A DNA stretch of 64,000 bases. It comes from Streptomyces sp. 6-11-2 (GTDB taxonomy: Bacteria; Actinomycetota; Actinomycetes; Streptomycetales; Streptomycetaceae). This document shows positions 38,304-47,503 of this stretch, one piece after another. Within the stretch, counting starts at the first letter, position 1; every line of letters starts with the position of its first letter. The notes beneath the pieces are model-generated. The model saw only the letters and a program-made list of their open reading frames with translations. It ran no database searches and was not told where the DNA came from. The position numbers and the translations under genes are program-made. The stretch is taken from the NCBI RefSeq assembly GCF_006540305.1, contig NZ_BJOR01000001.1, forward strand, positions 1 to 64,000, given 5' to 3'.

Positions 38304-40646
38304 TCAGCGGGCATTGGGCTTGCGGTGCGGGGGCTGTTCCGGGGCCGTCAGGTGCTTCGGCGGTGGGACCGGGCGGGCCGTGGCGGCTCCCGGGCGGAGC
38401 GTGACCGGGGCACCGTGGTGACGGATCGTCATGGTCGGCCCGTCGAGCAGCGAGTACGTGACGCTCTGCTGGGTGACCTCCACGCGCAGCCGGCGGCCGC
38501 GGAACTGGAGTGTGAAGGCGAGGCGGCTGAACTTCTCCGGCAGCCGCGGCGAGAACCACAGCTCCTCACCGGTGCGGCGGGTGCCGCCGAACCCGACCAC
38601 CAGCGCCTGCCAGGTACCGGCCAGGGAGGCGATGTGCAGCCCGTCGCGGGTGTTGTGCTCCAGGTCCTCCAGGTCCATGAGGGCGGCCTCGGCCGCGTAG
38701 TCGTAGGCCAGGCGCAGATGGCCCGCCTGGGCGGCGATGACGGCCTGCACGCAGGCCGACAGTGAGGAGTCCCGTACGGTCAGCGGCTCGTAGTAGGCGA
38801 AGTTGCGGGCGATGTGCTCCTCGTCGAACTCGCTGCCGCAGGTGTACATCGCCAGCACCAGGTCGGCCTGCTTGATCACCTGCTTGCGGTACAGGTCGAA
38901 GTAGGGGAAGTGCAGCAGCAGCGGGTACTGGTCGGCGCGGGTGCCGGCGAAGTCCCAGCGCTGGTAGCGGGTGAACCCGGCATGCTGCTCGTGCACGCCC
39001 AGCTCGGCGTTGTACGGGATGTTCATCGCCTCGGCCGCGTCCCGCCAGGTGGCGCTCTCCTCGTCGTCGGCGCCGAGCCGCTCCGCCTCCTTCGGATGGC
39101 GTTCGACGACGTCGGCCGCGGCCAGCAGGTTCGCCCGGGCCATCAGATTGGTGTACGTGTTGTCGTCGGCGATCGCGCTGTACTCGTCGGGGCCGGTGAC
39201 GCCGTCGATGTGGAAGGTGCCGTGGTGGTCGTGGTGGCCCAGCGAGCGCCACAGCCGGGCCGTCTCCACCAGCAGTTCCACTCCGGTGTCGCGTTCGAAG
39301 TCCTCGTCGCCCGTCGTCGCGACGTAGCGCACCACGGCGTGCGCGATGGCGGCGTTCACGTGGAAGGCGGCGGTGCCGGCGGGCCAGTACGCCGAACCCT
39401 CCTGGCCCTCGATGGTCCGCCAGGGGAAGGCGGCGCCGCGCAGGCCCAGTTGGGCGGCGCGCTCCCGGGCGGCGGGCAGGGTGTTCTGCCGCCAGCGCAG
39501 CGCCTCGGTCACGGCGTCGGGCGAGGTGTAGGTCAGCACGGGGAGCACGAACATCTCGGTGTCCCAGAAGGCGTGCCCGTCGTAGCCGGAGCCGGTCAGC
39601 CCCTTGGCCGCGATCGCCCGTTCCTCGGCGCGGGCGCCGGCCTGGAGGACGTGGAAGAGGGCGAAGCGCACGGCCTGCTGGATCTCCTCGTCGCCGTCCA
39701 CCTCGACGTCGGCACAGGACCAGAAGTCGTCGAGGTACGCCCGCTGTTCATCGACCAGGCCGGTCCAGCCGCCGTGCGCGGCGGCCGCCAGGGCCGCGTC
39801 GACCTGGTCGCTCATCGCGGGCAGGGAGCGGGCGCCGGACCAGCCGTGCGCGACGAACTTCTCCACCCTCAGCCGCTGTCCCGGTTCGAGGACGGAGGCG
39901 ACCGTCAGCCGGGCCAGGTGGGGATGGCTCTCGCTGTCGGTCGTGGTGTGCTCGGGTCCGGAGATCACGTGGTCGGCGGCCACGGCCACCCGCAGTCCGC
40001 TGTTCCGGGTGCGGTGGACCAGCCGCAGCCGTTTGCCGGACGCGAAGTCGTCCTCCGGCTCCAGCGGGGACTCCAGGGCCATCGCCGCCCGGGGGTCGCC
40101 GTCGGACTGGGGCATCTGCTCGTTGGCCACCAGCTCCGACTGGATGACCACGCGCGCCTGGGAGCCGACGGGCTCCACCTCGTAGGCGACCGCGGCGATC
40201 GACCGCTGGGTGAGGGAGACCAGGCGGGTGGAGCGCACCCGGACCGTCGTGCCGGCCGGGGAGATCCACTCGCAGGTCCGCTCCATCACCCCGCGGCGCA
40301 GGTCGACGGTGCGCTCGTGGGAGACCAGCCGGCCGTAGCGCAGGTCGAACGGCTCGTCGTCGACGAGCAGCCGCAGCACCTTGCCGTTGGTGATGTTGAT
40401 GACCGTCTGGCCCGACTCGGGGTAGCCGTAGCCGGCCTCCGCGTACGGCAGCGGGTGCACCTCGTACACGCCGTTGAGGTAGGAGCCGGGCAGTCCGTGC
40501 GGTTCGCCCTCGTCGAGGTTGCCGCGCCAGCCGATGTGCCCGTTGGACAGCGCGAAGACGGACTCGCTCTGGGCGAGGACGTCGAGGCTGAGTTCCGTCT
40601 CGCGTACGGACCACGGCTCGACGGCGTACGAACGGTGGGTGATCAC
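38304..40646 (-). CDS. GH65 family disaccharide phosphorylase/hydrolase
   Basis: A 780-residue GH65 protein. The N-terminal beta-sandwich (about 1-290) contains ETELSLDVLAQSESVFALSNGHIG WRGN-type residues; the (alpha/alpha)6 domain has HAFWDTEMF and the catalytic acid in GVTGPDEYS; a C-terminal beta-layer follows. The family includes trehalose, maltose and kojibiose phosphorylases, which release beta-glucose 1-phosphate. The overlapping upstream gene encodes a beta-phosphoglucomutase-like enzyme that would convert this product to glucose 6-phosphate, so phosphorolysis is more likely than hydrolysis. The exact disaccharide is unknown. The C-terminal 35 residues are proline-rich. Confidence 0.92.
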   Translation of the reverse strand: MITHRSYAVEPWSVRETELSLDVLAQSESVFALSNGHIGWRGNLDEGEPHGLPGSYLNGVYEVHPLPYAEAGYGYPESGQTVINITNGKVLRLLVDDEPFDLRYGRLVSHERTVDLRRGVMERTCEWISPAGTTVRVRSTRLVSLTQRSIAAVAYEVEPVGSQARVVIQSELVANEQMPQSDGDPRAAMALESPLEPEDDFASGKRLRLVHRTRNSGLRVAVAADHVISGPEHTTTDSESHPHLARLTVASVLEPGQRLRVEKFVAHGWSGARSLPAMSDQVDAALAAAAHGGWTGLVDEQRAYLDDFWSCADVEVDGDEEIQQAVRFALFHVLQAGARAEERAIAAKGLTGSGYDGHAFWDTEMFVLPVLTYTSPDAVTEALRWRQNTLPAARERAAQLGLRGAAFPWRTIEGQEGSAYWPAGTAAFHVNAAIAHAVVRYVATTGDEDFERDTGVELLVETARLWRSLGHHDHHGTFHIDGVTGPDEYSAIADDNTYTNLMARANLLAAADVVERHPKEAERLGADDEESATWRDAAEAMNIPYNAELGVHEQHAGFTRYQRWDFAGTRADQYPLLLHFPYFDLYRKQVIKQADLVLAMYTCGSEFDEEHIARNFAYYEPLTVRDSSLSACVQAVIAAQAGHLRLAYDYAAEAALMDLEDLEHNTRDGLHIASLAGTWQALVVGFGGTRRTGEELWFSPRLPEKFSRLAFTLQFRGRRLRVEVTQQSVTYSLLDGPTMTIRHHGAPVTLRPGAATARPVPPPKHLTAPEQPPHRKPNAR

Positions 40647-41395
40647 TCGGTTCCTCCTCCCCCGCCGAGAAGTTCGGCGAGGTCCTTGACGACCACGTCG
40701 GCGCCGTGCGCGTAGAGCGCGTCGCGCTGGCCCACGCGGTCGACGCCGACGACGTATCCGAAGCGGCCCGAGCGGCCCGCCTCCATGCCGGCCAGCGCGT
40801 CCTCGAAGACGGCGGCCCGCCCGGCGTCGACGCCGAGGTCGCGGGCGGCGGCCAGGAAGGTGTCGGGCCGGGGTTTGCCGGGCAGAGCGCGTTCGCGGGC
40901 GACCACTCCGTCGATGCGGACGTCGAAGAGACGTTCGGCGTCGATGGAGTGCAGGACGTCCCGGGTGTTGGCGCTGGACGAGACGATCGCGGTCCGCAGG
41001 CCCTCGGTCCGGACGGCCAGGATGTAGCGCAGGGTGCCCTCGTACGCCTCCACACCCTCGGTACGGATTTTCTCCAGGAGGAGTTCGTTCTTGCGGTTGC
41101 CGACCCCGTTGACCGTCGGGGCGTCCGGCGGGTCGTCGGGGCTTCCCTCGGGCAGTTCGATGCCGCGAGAGGCGAGGAAGGTGCGCACCCCGTCGGCGCG
41201 GGGGCGGCCGTCGACGTACTCGTCGTAGTCGGCGACCTGGTCGAAGGGCCGGAAGCCGGCGCCCTCCCGCTCACGCAGGAAGGCGTCGAACGTCTCCTTC
41301 CAGGCGGCCGCGTGGACCACGGCCGTCTTGGTGACCACCCCGTCGAGGTCGAAGAGGCAGACGGTGATGTCTTCGGGCAGACCGAGCTGTGTCAT
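40643..41395 (-). CDS. HAD-superfamily beta-phosphoglucomutase-like enzyme
   Basis: A 250-residue HAD hydrolase. FDLDGVVTKTAVVHAAAWK carries the nucleophile and acid aspartates of beta-phosphoglucomutases; VSSSANT (motif II), PGKPRPD (motif III lysine) and FEDALAGMEAG (motif IV) are intact. It would isomerise beta-glucose 1-phosphate to glucose 6-phosphate. It overlaps GH65 by four bases (ATGA), a known GH65-pgmB pairing. ATG 41395 has GGGGAAAGG upstream. Several similar actinobacterial proteins have only phosphatase activity, so the mutase assignment rests partly on the neighbour. Confidence 0.9.
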   Translation of the reverse strand: MTQLGLPEDITVCLFDLDGVVTKTAVVHAAAWKETFDAFLREREGAGFRPFDQVADYDEYVDGRPRADGVRTFLASRGIELPEGSPDDPPDAPTVNGVGNRKNELLLEKIRTEGVEAYEGTLRYILAVRTEGLRTAIVSSSANTRDVLHSIDAERLFDVRIDGVVARERALPGKPRPDTFLAAARDLGVDAGRAAVFEDALAGMEAGRSGRFGYVVGVDRVGQRDALYAHGADVVVKDLAELLGGGGGTE

Positions 41396-41601
41396 AAAGG
41401 CACCTTTCCCCGCATCGCGGCTTTGAGAGGGTGCCGAGTGCCACATCCGGCCGATGCCACATCCGGCGTTCGGTCGCGGCGAACGGTCGTCGGTCCCGCG
41501 GCCATCGTGCTCCCGGCGGCGGGCGTACGCCGGTCGCGCGGGCGCGTCCTCCCCTCGGTGCCGGGATCCGTCCCCGCCGACCGGGTGAAACACTGTGCCG
41601 T

Positions 41602-42267
41602 GTGCCGCCGGCCTTCGACGACCTCCTCGCCCGCGCCCGAGCCCTCCCCCGTGCCGGACACCGGGCGATCCTCGGTGTCGCGGGCAGCCCGGGCGCGGGC
41701 AAGTCGACCCTGGCCGAGCACCTGGTGCGGGCACTGAACGGGGACGGGGACGGGGAGCCATGGGTGGCGCACGTCCCGATGGACGGCTTCCACCTCGCCG
41801 ACGTCGAACTCGACCGGCTCGGCCGCCGGGACCGCAAGGGGGCTCCGGACACCTTCGACGCGGCGGGGTACGCGGCGCTGCTGCGCCGGCTGCGCGAGGA
41901 GCCGGACGAGACGGTGTACGCGCCCGGCTTCGACCGCGTCCTGGAGCAGCCCGTCGCCGGCACCGTCCCGGTACCGCCGTCGGCCCGGCTGGTGGTGACG
42001 GAGGGCAACTACCTGCTGCTGGACACCGGACTCTGGGCGCGGGTGCGGCCCCGGCTGGACGAGGTCTGGTTCTGCGAACTCGACGAGCCGGAGCGCGTGC
42101 GCCGCCTGGTCGCCCGCCACGAGGAGTTCGGCAAGTCGCACCAGGAGGCGGTGGCCTGGGTCCTGGGCACCGACCAGCGCAACGCGGACCTGGTCGCGGC
42201 GACCCGGTCCCGCGCGGACCTGATCGTGCCGCGGTCGGCCCTGCCGCCCCGCACCCGCGCGGCCTGA
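41602..42267 (+). CDS. Nucleoside/nucleotide kinase family protein (PRK/uridine-kinase-like)
   Basis: A 221-residue P-loop kinase with Walker A GSPGAGKST near residue 27 and the family's HVPMDGFHLADVEL, KGAPDTFDAAG and VVTEGNYLLL motifs. The fold is shared by uridine kinase, pantothenate kinase and the FrcK-type kinases. The substrate is not readable; phosphorylation of a sugar or nucleoside is likely, which suits the neighbouring sugar genes. GTG 41602 gives the family-like N-terminus; no strong ribosome site is present. It is divergent from the beta-phosphoglucomutase-like gene. Confidence 0.87.
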   Translation: MPPAFDDLLARARALPRAGHRAILGVAGSPGAGKSTLAEHLVRALNGDGDGEPWVAHVPMDGFHLADVELDRLGRRDRKGAPDTFDAAGYAALLRRLREEPDETVYAPGFDRVLEQPVAGTVPVPPSARLVVTEGNYLLLDTGLWARVRPRLDEVWFCELDEPERVRRLVARHEEFGKSHQEAVAWVLGTDQRNADLVAATRSRADLIVPRSALPPRTRAA

Positions 42268-42357
42268 GCCCGCCCGGTCCCGCTCGTCCGGCGCGACGGG
42301 CGCCCCTGCCGCGTTGGACTATGTTGGGCCTCTGTGGGAGACAAAGGAGGCGCCTCG

Positions 42358-43281
42358 GTGCCATCGCCGCAGCAGGCACGCGCACAGGCGTCAGCGATCA
42401 CCTCGGGAAAGACGGTTCCACGGGCGGAGGCCGCCCCCGCGTCCCAGCTCAGAACGATCTTCGACGGGCCCCATCTGTCTCCCGGGCAGCGCCGCATCGC
42501 CCAGTACCTGATCGAGAACATCACCGAGGCGGCGTTCATGTCGATCACGGAGCTCGCCGACCGGGTCGGCGTCAGCCAGCCGTCGGTGACGCGGTTCGCC
42601 GCGGCGGTCGGCTTCAGCGGTTACCCGGCGCTGCGCGAGAGGCTCCAGTCCATCGCGCTGCGGACGCTGGCGGGCGGGCCGGACACGGCCGTGCAGGACC
42701 GGAGCAACGAGCTCCAGGCGGCCGTCGACGCGGAGATCGGGAACCTGGAGAACCTGCGCCGGGACTTCGCCGACCCCGGCCTCGTGATCGACACCGGCCG
42801 CGAGTTGTCGCGCTCGACCCCGCTGACCGTGCTCGGCCTGCGCATCTCGGGGTCGCTCGCCGAGTACTTCGCCTACGCGGCGCGGCGTATCCATCCGGAC
42901 GTGCGGCTGGTGACCCGCGGCGGCAGCGTCGCCTACGACGCGCTGCTGCAGGCCCGGGAGGCCGGCGGTACCTGGGTGCTGGCCTTCTCCATGCCCCGGC
43001 ACGCCCACGAGACCCTGGCCGCCGTCCGTGTCGCCCGCGGCGCCGGGCTCAAGGTGGCCGTGATCACCGACCTGGCGCTCGGGCCGGTGGCCGACGAGGC
43101 CGACGTCACCTTCGCCACCGGGACCGGGTCCCGCCTGGTCTTCGACTCCTACGCCGCGCCCGGCGTGATGTGCGCGGCCCTGCTCCAGGCCATGACAGAC
43201 GCCGACCCGGAGCGGACCCACGCCCGGCTGGAGGAGTACGAGCAGATCGCCGACCAGCACCACTTCTTCCTCCGGGACTGA
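42358..43281 (+). CDS. MurR/RpiR family transcriptional regulator
   Basis: A 307-residue regulator with an N-terminal helix-turn-helix (about 45-110; MSITELADRVGVSQPSVTRF) and a C-terminal SIS sugar-phosphate-binding domain (about 140-280; VLGLRISGSLAEYFAYAARR and WVLAFSMPRHAHET). RpiR proteins respond to phosphosugars and control sugar use. GTG 42358 is chosen because AGGAGG lies seven bases upstream; an in-frame GTG at 42334 has no such site. It may control the neighbouring kinase or the GH65 operon (inference). Confidence 0.92.
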   Translation: MPSPQQARAQASAITSGKTVPRAEAAPASQLRTIFDGPHLSPGQRRIAQYLIENITEAAFMSITELADRVGVSQPSVTRFAAAVGFSGYPALRERLQSIALRTLAGGPDTAVQDRSNELQAAVDAEIGNLENLRRDFADPGLVIDTGRELSRSTPLTVLGLRISGSLAEYFAYAARRIHPDVRLVTRGGSVAYDALLQAREAGGTWVLAFSMPRHAHETLAAVRVARGAGLKVAVITDLALGPVADEADVTFATGTGSRLVFDSYAAPGVMCAALLQAMTDADPERTHARLEEYEQIADQHHFFLRD

Positions 43282-43612
43282 CCGGCTCACCACCGGTCCT
43301 CCACGGCCGGCGCGGCATCGGACGATCGACGTCTCCGGGAGGGCAATGCAAGCGAGCGTGAATGTTTACATACTCCTTGCCAACCGAACGGCATATATAA
43401 ATACTGCTCACGGATCACGGCCCGGCCCAACCCCGGTACGTGCCACACCCTGCACGGGCACCTCGAGCCGCCGTCTCCCACCGGCGTCGGCACACGGGGT
43501 GCCGGGTCGGGCATCGCCTGCGCGAACGCCCGCGGCGGCCCCGGTCATCCCCTAGGCCGGGGCCGCTCACCTCGTCGTACCACCCCTCCACGACGCCGCA
43601 CACCCGGAAGCG
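43282..43612. other. 331-base intergenic region with an AT-rich island
   Basis: No gene is visible. The part from about 43354 to 43410 is far richer in A+T than anything nearby and includes TGTTTACATAC and CATATATAAATACT. TTGCCA (43377) and AATACT (43400) are 17 bases apart and could be a promoter; TTTACA (43365) is another -35-like element. The remaining 200 bases up to the next start are ordinary high-GC DNA with no structure I can name. Confidence 0.5.
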
Positions 43613-43993
43613 ATGACCATGCCCCCGACGACCACGCGCCTCAGCCCGGACTGGCCCCGCCAGGTCAAGACCCCCGGCAGCTACGACTGGGAACGCTCCG
43701 CGGCCAAGTGGCTGCGCGAACTGGTCCCGGCGCGCTACGGCAGCTACCCCGCGCTGATCCGCCACCCGGTGCTGCTCGCCCGCCATGCGCGGATACAGGT
43801 CGAGCAGGAGATCCGGGTGGCCCGCACCGCCCTCCAGACCGCGCGCACCGAACTGCCCCGGTTGGGCATGCCCGAGTCGGTCATCGAGCACACGATCAAG
43901 CTGTACGCAGCCGAACTGCTGCAACTCCAGCACATCGCCCGCAGCGTTCGCGCGGTGACGGAGGCACTCGTGGAGCGCGCCGGACACCGGTGA
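43613..43993 (+). CDS. Conserved-looking hypothetical protein, 126 residues
   Basis: A hydrophilic, mainly helical protein without membrane segments or signal peptide. The C-terminal two thirds is amphipathic helix (ARHARIQVEQEIRVARTALQ, then VIEHTIKLYAAELLQLQHIA), suggesting a coiled coil or small helical bundle. The N-terminal part has PGSYDWERSAAKWLRELVPAR. Codon use is Streptomyces-typical, which supports a real gene. I do not recognise the family. It follows the AT-rich island and precedes the ANTAR-phosphatase gene by about 95 bases. ATG 43619 is an alternative start. Confidence 0.7.
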   Translation: MTMPPTTTRLSPDWPRQVKTPGSYDWERSAAKWLRELVPARYGSYPALIRHPVLLARHARIQVEQEIRVARTALQTARTELPRLGMPESVIEHTIKLYAAELLQLQHIARSVRAVTEALVERAGHR

Positions 43994-44088
43994 GACCTCC
44001 CGGCCGCGCTCACCACGCGCCGGGTCGCGCGTCAATCAGGGCCGGCAATCCGGTGATCGGACCGGCCGGTATGTGCGATGCTCGACGC

Positions 44089-46539
44089 GTGACCAGCGAG
44101 CCCGCCGTTCCCGCGGAGTCCGGCACCGTCCCCGACATGGCGGCGCTGGCCAAGGTGGTGGCGAGACAGCGGGCCGAGCTCGACCGGCTCCAGGACCAGG
44201 CGGCGGCCTCGGCCGTACTGGAGCGGGCCAAGGGAGCGCTGATGGCGCTGACCGGCTGCGCCGCGGAGGCCGCGTACGAGGAGCTGCTGGCGCGGTCCAA
44301 GGCCGCGAACCGCACGCTCATGGAGGAGTGCTGGATCACGCTCGGCGCCCTTCGGTCCCGGCCGGACCACGCCGGCGCCGAGCCGGCCACCCCGTCCCCC
44401 GCACCCGCGGGCACCGCGCCCTCCTCCGCACGGCCCGCACCCTCCGACGCGGGGCCGGCAGCCGCCGAGACCGGGACGGACGTCCCCGACGGAAGCGGCG
44501 GCTCGGACGTGCTCGCCGTACTCGGCCGGGCCCTGGTCCGTGTCAGCACCCCGCGGGACCTCGCCCGGTGTCTGCTGGACCATCTCGCCGTGCCCGTGGG
44601 GGCCGCCGCGGTGATGATCTACCGGCGGCTGCCCGCCGGAGGGCTGGAGCTGATCGGCCACGCCGGCATCGACGACGTGTTCGCCGACCTGTGGCGGCAC
44701 GTGCCCCCGGTCAGCGGGGTGGCCGCGCGCCACGCCCTCGACACCCGCGAGGAACTGTGGCTGGAGGACCTCGCCGAGGACAGCAAGCGGTACCTGCCGA
44801 TCGGGGGCCCGGCCGGACCGTGGCTCACCCGCGCCTGGCTGCCCGTGCTCAACGGGGACGCGGCGGACGCCGTCATCGGTGTGCTGCGCGACCGCCCTGG
44901 CCCGTTCCTCCCGGACGTCCGGGCGCTGTTGCGCGGGGCGACCCGGCTGTGCGCGGGCCGGCTGCGCGCCTTCACCGCCTGGCCGGAGCGCGCCGTGACG
45001 GGCGCCGCGGACGCGGCCGAGGCTGTGGTCCACGCCCTGTTCGACGCGCTGCCCGGCACCACGCTGCTGCTCACCCCGCTGCGGTCACCGTCGGGCGAGG
45101 TCGAGGACTACCGCATAGACGCCGCGACGGCGCGGACCGTCGACACGGTCGGCCGCGGCGGACGCGAACTGGTCGGCCGGCGGCTCCTCGAGTGCTGGCC
45201 GGCCGCCGCCCGGGAGCCGCTGTGGCAGGGCTGGCTGGACACACTGACCGGCGGGGAGCCCTACGAGGGCGAGCCGTTCGCGCGGCAGGAACTGGTGGCG
45301 GGCGGGCAGGAGTTGTCCACGTACTCGGTGCGGGCCGCCCGCCTGGGCGACGGTCTGGTGGTCACCTGGCTGCGGCACGAGTCCTCCGACCGGCAGGAGC
45401 AGCGCCTGGCGGACATCCAGCGGCTGGGTCATCTCGGCTGGGCCACCTGGAACCTGGTCAGCCGGGAGGCGGTCTGGTCGTACCAGGTCTACGAGTTGTG
45501 CGGCCGCGACCCCGGCGACGGACCGGTCCGCCTGGCCGAACTGCCGGAGCTCGCCCTGCCCGAGGACGCACCCGGGCTGGCCCGGGTGGTGCGCGAACTG
45601 CTCACCGAGGGCAAGCCGTTCGACGTGCCGTTCCGGATCAGGACGGCGGCCGGGGTGCGGCATCTGCGGCTCGTCGCCGAGGCCGTCCCGGACGCCGAGG
45701 GCACACCGGTCCAGGTGCACGGCTTCGTACAGGACCTCACCGCGCAGCGCAGCGCCGAACTCGCCCTCGTCGAGAGCGAGCGGGCGATCCTGGCGCAGCA
45801 CGGGATCCTCCAGGCCGAGCGGACGCTGGCGGGCCGGCTCCAGCACGCGCTGCTGCCGCTGCCGCGGCGGCCCGTACGGCTGGCCGGGCTGCGGGTCGAC
45901 GTGGTCTATCTGCCCGCGCAGTCCGGGATCCACGTCGGCGGTGACTGGTTCAGCGCGATCGAACTGCCGGGCGGCGACGCGCTGTTCGTGATCGGCGACG
46001 TCGCCGGGCACGGCATCGACGCGGTGGCCACCATGGCCCAGCTCCGTTTCACGGCCAAGGGCATGATCTTCACCGGTTCGGCGCTGACGGACGCGCTCCT
46101 CGGGCTGAACACCCTGCTGCTCCACTCCCGGGACACCCGTCGCACGGCCACCATGGTGCTGGCCCGCTACAAGCCGGCCGAGCGCCGTCTGCTGTGGGTC
46201 CAGGCGGGACACCCTCCGCCGCTGCTGCTGCGCCGGGGCGAGCCCCGCTACCTCGACCGTCCGCGCGGTGTCCTGCTCGGGGCGACCGGAACCCCGGTGT
46301 ACGAGGAGGCGGAGTGCCGGCTGGAGCCGGGAGACCGGCTGCTGCTGTACACCGACGGCCTGGTCGAGCGGCCCGGGGAGGGCATCCAGGAGGGCCTGGA
46401 GCGACTCGCCGCGGCGGCCGCGACCGGCCGCGGCGGTCCGGCCGGTGCGCTGGGGCCGCTGCTGGCCTCGATGCTGGAGGGCGAACGCCGCGACGACGTC
46501 TGCGTCCTGGACCTCCGGGTGCCCACGCAGCCGGTGTAG
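44089..46539 (+). CDS. ANTAR-GAF-PAS-SpoIIE phosphatase
   Basis: An 816-residue soluble regulator. Order: N-terminal ANTAR-like RNA-binding domain (about 24-88, with LERAKGALMALTGCAAEAAYEELL); alanine/proline-rich linker (about 90-140); GAF (about 145-300); PAS-like repeats (about 310-560, the second with GWATWNLVSREAVWSYQVYEL); and PP2C/SpoIIE phosphatase (about 590-815, with GGDWFSAIELPGG and IGDVAGHGIDAVATMAQ). It lacks the C-terminal kinase domain found in the 919-residue protein at 20.4-23.1 kb. It would dephosphorylate anti-anti-sigma factors. GTG 44089 is preferred over ATG 44071; neither has a ribosome site. Confidence 0.88.
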   Translation: MTSEPAVPAESGTVPDMAALAKVVARQRAELDRLQDQAAASAVLERAKGALMALTGCAAEAAYEELLARSKAANRTLMEECWITLGALRSRPDHAGAEPATPSPAPAGTAPSSARPAPSDAGPAAAETGTDVPDGSGGSDVLAVLGRALVRVSTPRDLARCLLDHLAVPVGAAAVMIYRRLPAGGLELIGHAGIDDVFADLWRHVPPVSGVAARHALDTREELWLEDLAEDSKRYLPIGGPAGPWLTRAWLPVLNGDAADAVIGVLRDRPGPFLPDVRALLRGATRLCAGRLRAFTAWPERAVTGAADAAEAVVHALFDALPGTTLLLTPLRSPSGEVEDYRIDAATARTVDTVGRGGRELVGRRLLECWPAAAREPLWQGWLDTLTGGEPYEGEPFARQELVAGGQELSTYSVRAARLGDGLVVTWLRHESSDRQEQRLADIQRLGHLGWATWNLVSREAVWSYQVYELCGRDPGDGPVRLAELPELALPEDAPGLARVVRELLTEGKPFDVPFRIRTAAGVRHLRLVAEAVPDAEGTPVQVHGFVQDLTAQRSAELALVESERAILAQHGILQAERTLAGRLQHALLPLPRRPVRLAGLRVDVVYLPAQSGIHVGGDWFSAIELPGGDALFVIGDVAGHGIDAVATMAQLRFTAKGMIFTGSALTDALLGLNTLLLHSRDTRRTATMVLARYKPAERRLLWVQAGHPPPLLLRRGEPRYLDRPRGVLLGATGTPVYEEAECRLEPGDRLLLYTDGLVERPGEGIQEGLERLAAAAATGRGGPAGALGPLLASMLEGERRDDVCVLDLRVPTQPV

Positions 46540-46616
46540 GCCCGCTCGCCGCGGCCCTCACCGCAACCCTCCCCGCTCCGTCCGCCGCCGGACCGGCGCG
46601 GCCGCCTCCGACCGGT

Positions 46617-47399
46617 TCATCCGCCGTCGACCGTCGTACGGGACTCCAGCGCGCGGCGGGTGTCGTCGCCGTAGACGCCGGCCTCGTCGCCGCTGATGCC
46701 GTACCAGAGCTGGAAGCGGGCGACGGCCGCCCTCAGTTCGCCGTCGTAGCGGCCGTCGGCGGAGCCGTCGCGGTAGACGTCCGGAACGCGCAGGAGGCGT
46801 TCTTGCAGTTCGGTGACGTCCGGGCCGCTGTCGCCCTCGCGCAGGGTGCCGGCGCCGTCCGGATCGGCCGGCGCGGTGCCGGTGGCGGTGGCGATGGGGG
46901 TCGCGGCCCGGGTGGGCGTGGCGGCGGCGCTCGCGGACGGTCGCGGTGGGGCCGCCGCCGCGCCGGCGGCCTCGCCCCGGGCGGGCAGCAGGAGGGCGCA
47001 GCCGAAACCGAGCAGCGCGGCCGAGGCCACGGCGACCGCGACGGCGGCCCCGCGCAGTGAGCGCCCCGCCGCGTCCTGCTCCAGGACCGGGGCCCGGCGG
47101 GGTGCGGGACCCCGAGGTGCGGGACCCCAGGGTGTGGAGCCCCGAGGTGTGGAGCCCCAGGATGCGGAGCCCCGAGGTGTGGGGCTCCCGGCCGGTGCGG
47201 TCGGGAGTTCCTCGGTCGCCGCGTCCTCGACGGATCCGTCGGGCGGCCCCGGCGGGTGCTCGCCGCCGGTGTCCCGCTGGTACTCCCTGAACTCCCGCAT
47301 GAGCTCGGCGAGGGCGTCGGTCCGTCTGGGCCGGATGACGCGTACCGGCTCCAGGGGCGCCCCGTCGTGCGGCTGTCCGTGTCCGGGCGGTGTCGACAC
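46617..47399 (-). CDS. Membrane-anchored peptidoglycan-binding protein
   Basis: A 260-residue protein with a cytoplasmic N-terminus (about 1-115, including a repeat-encoded Gly/Ser/Pro segment), one membrane span (about 117-142, AAVAVAVASAALLGFGCALLL) and an external part. The latter has an Ala/Pro/Thr linker and a C-terminal PG_binding_1 domain (about 190-255; SGPDVTELQERLLRVPDVY, then AVARFQLWYGIS). It would tether the membrane to peptidoglycan. GTG 47399 is the start, with no strong ribosome site. It converges with the phosphatase gene. Confidence 0.85.
   Translation of the reverse strand: MSTPPGHGQPHDGAPLEPVRVIRPRRTDALAELMREFREYQRDTGGEHPPGPPDGSVEDAATEELPTAPAGSPTPRGSASWGSTPRGSTPWGPAPRGPAPRRAPVLEQDAAGRSLRGAAVAVAVASAALLGFGCALLLPARGEAAGAAAAPPRPSASAAATPTRAATPIATATGTAPADPDGAGTLREGDSGPDVTELQERLLRVPDVYRDGSADGRYDGELRAAVARFQLWYGISGDEAGVYGDDTRRALESRTTVDGG
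47102..47191. repeat. 15-bp coding repeat, six units
   Basis: Six contiguous 15-bp units (starts 47102, 47117, 47132, 47147, 47162, 47177) of the type GTGYGGRNCCCCRRG. On the minus strand they encode pentapeptides alternating PRG and PWG in the cytoplasmic linker of the peptidoglycan-binding protein. Confidence 0.93.
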
Positions 47400-47503
47400 A
47401 CTGCACTCCTCACGCTCTGCATCCGGGCCCCGTCCCGAGGAGTGATACGCGGACGCCGCCCGGCCGGTTCAGCGCCGCCCGCGGTGCGGCTCGCGGTGGA
47501 GGC

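Noticed and set aside
44071..44088. Upstream extension of the ANTAR-phosphatase far into the 43.7-44.0 kb region
   Set aside because: The frame is open there but overlaps the 126-residue gene in another frame and has arginine/proline-rich antisense-like composition.
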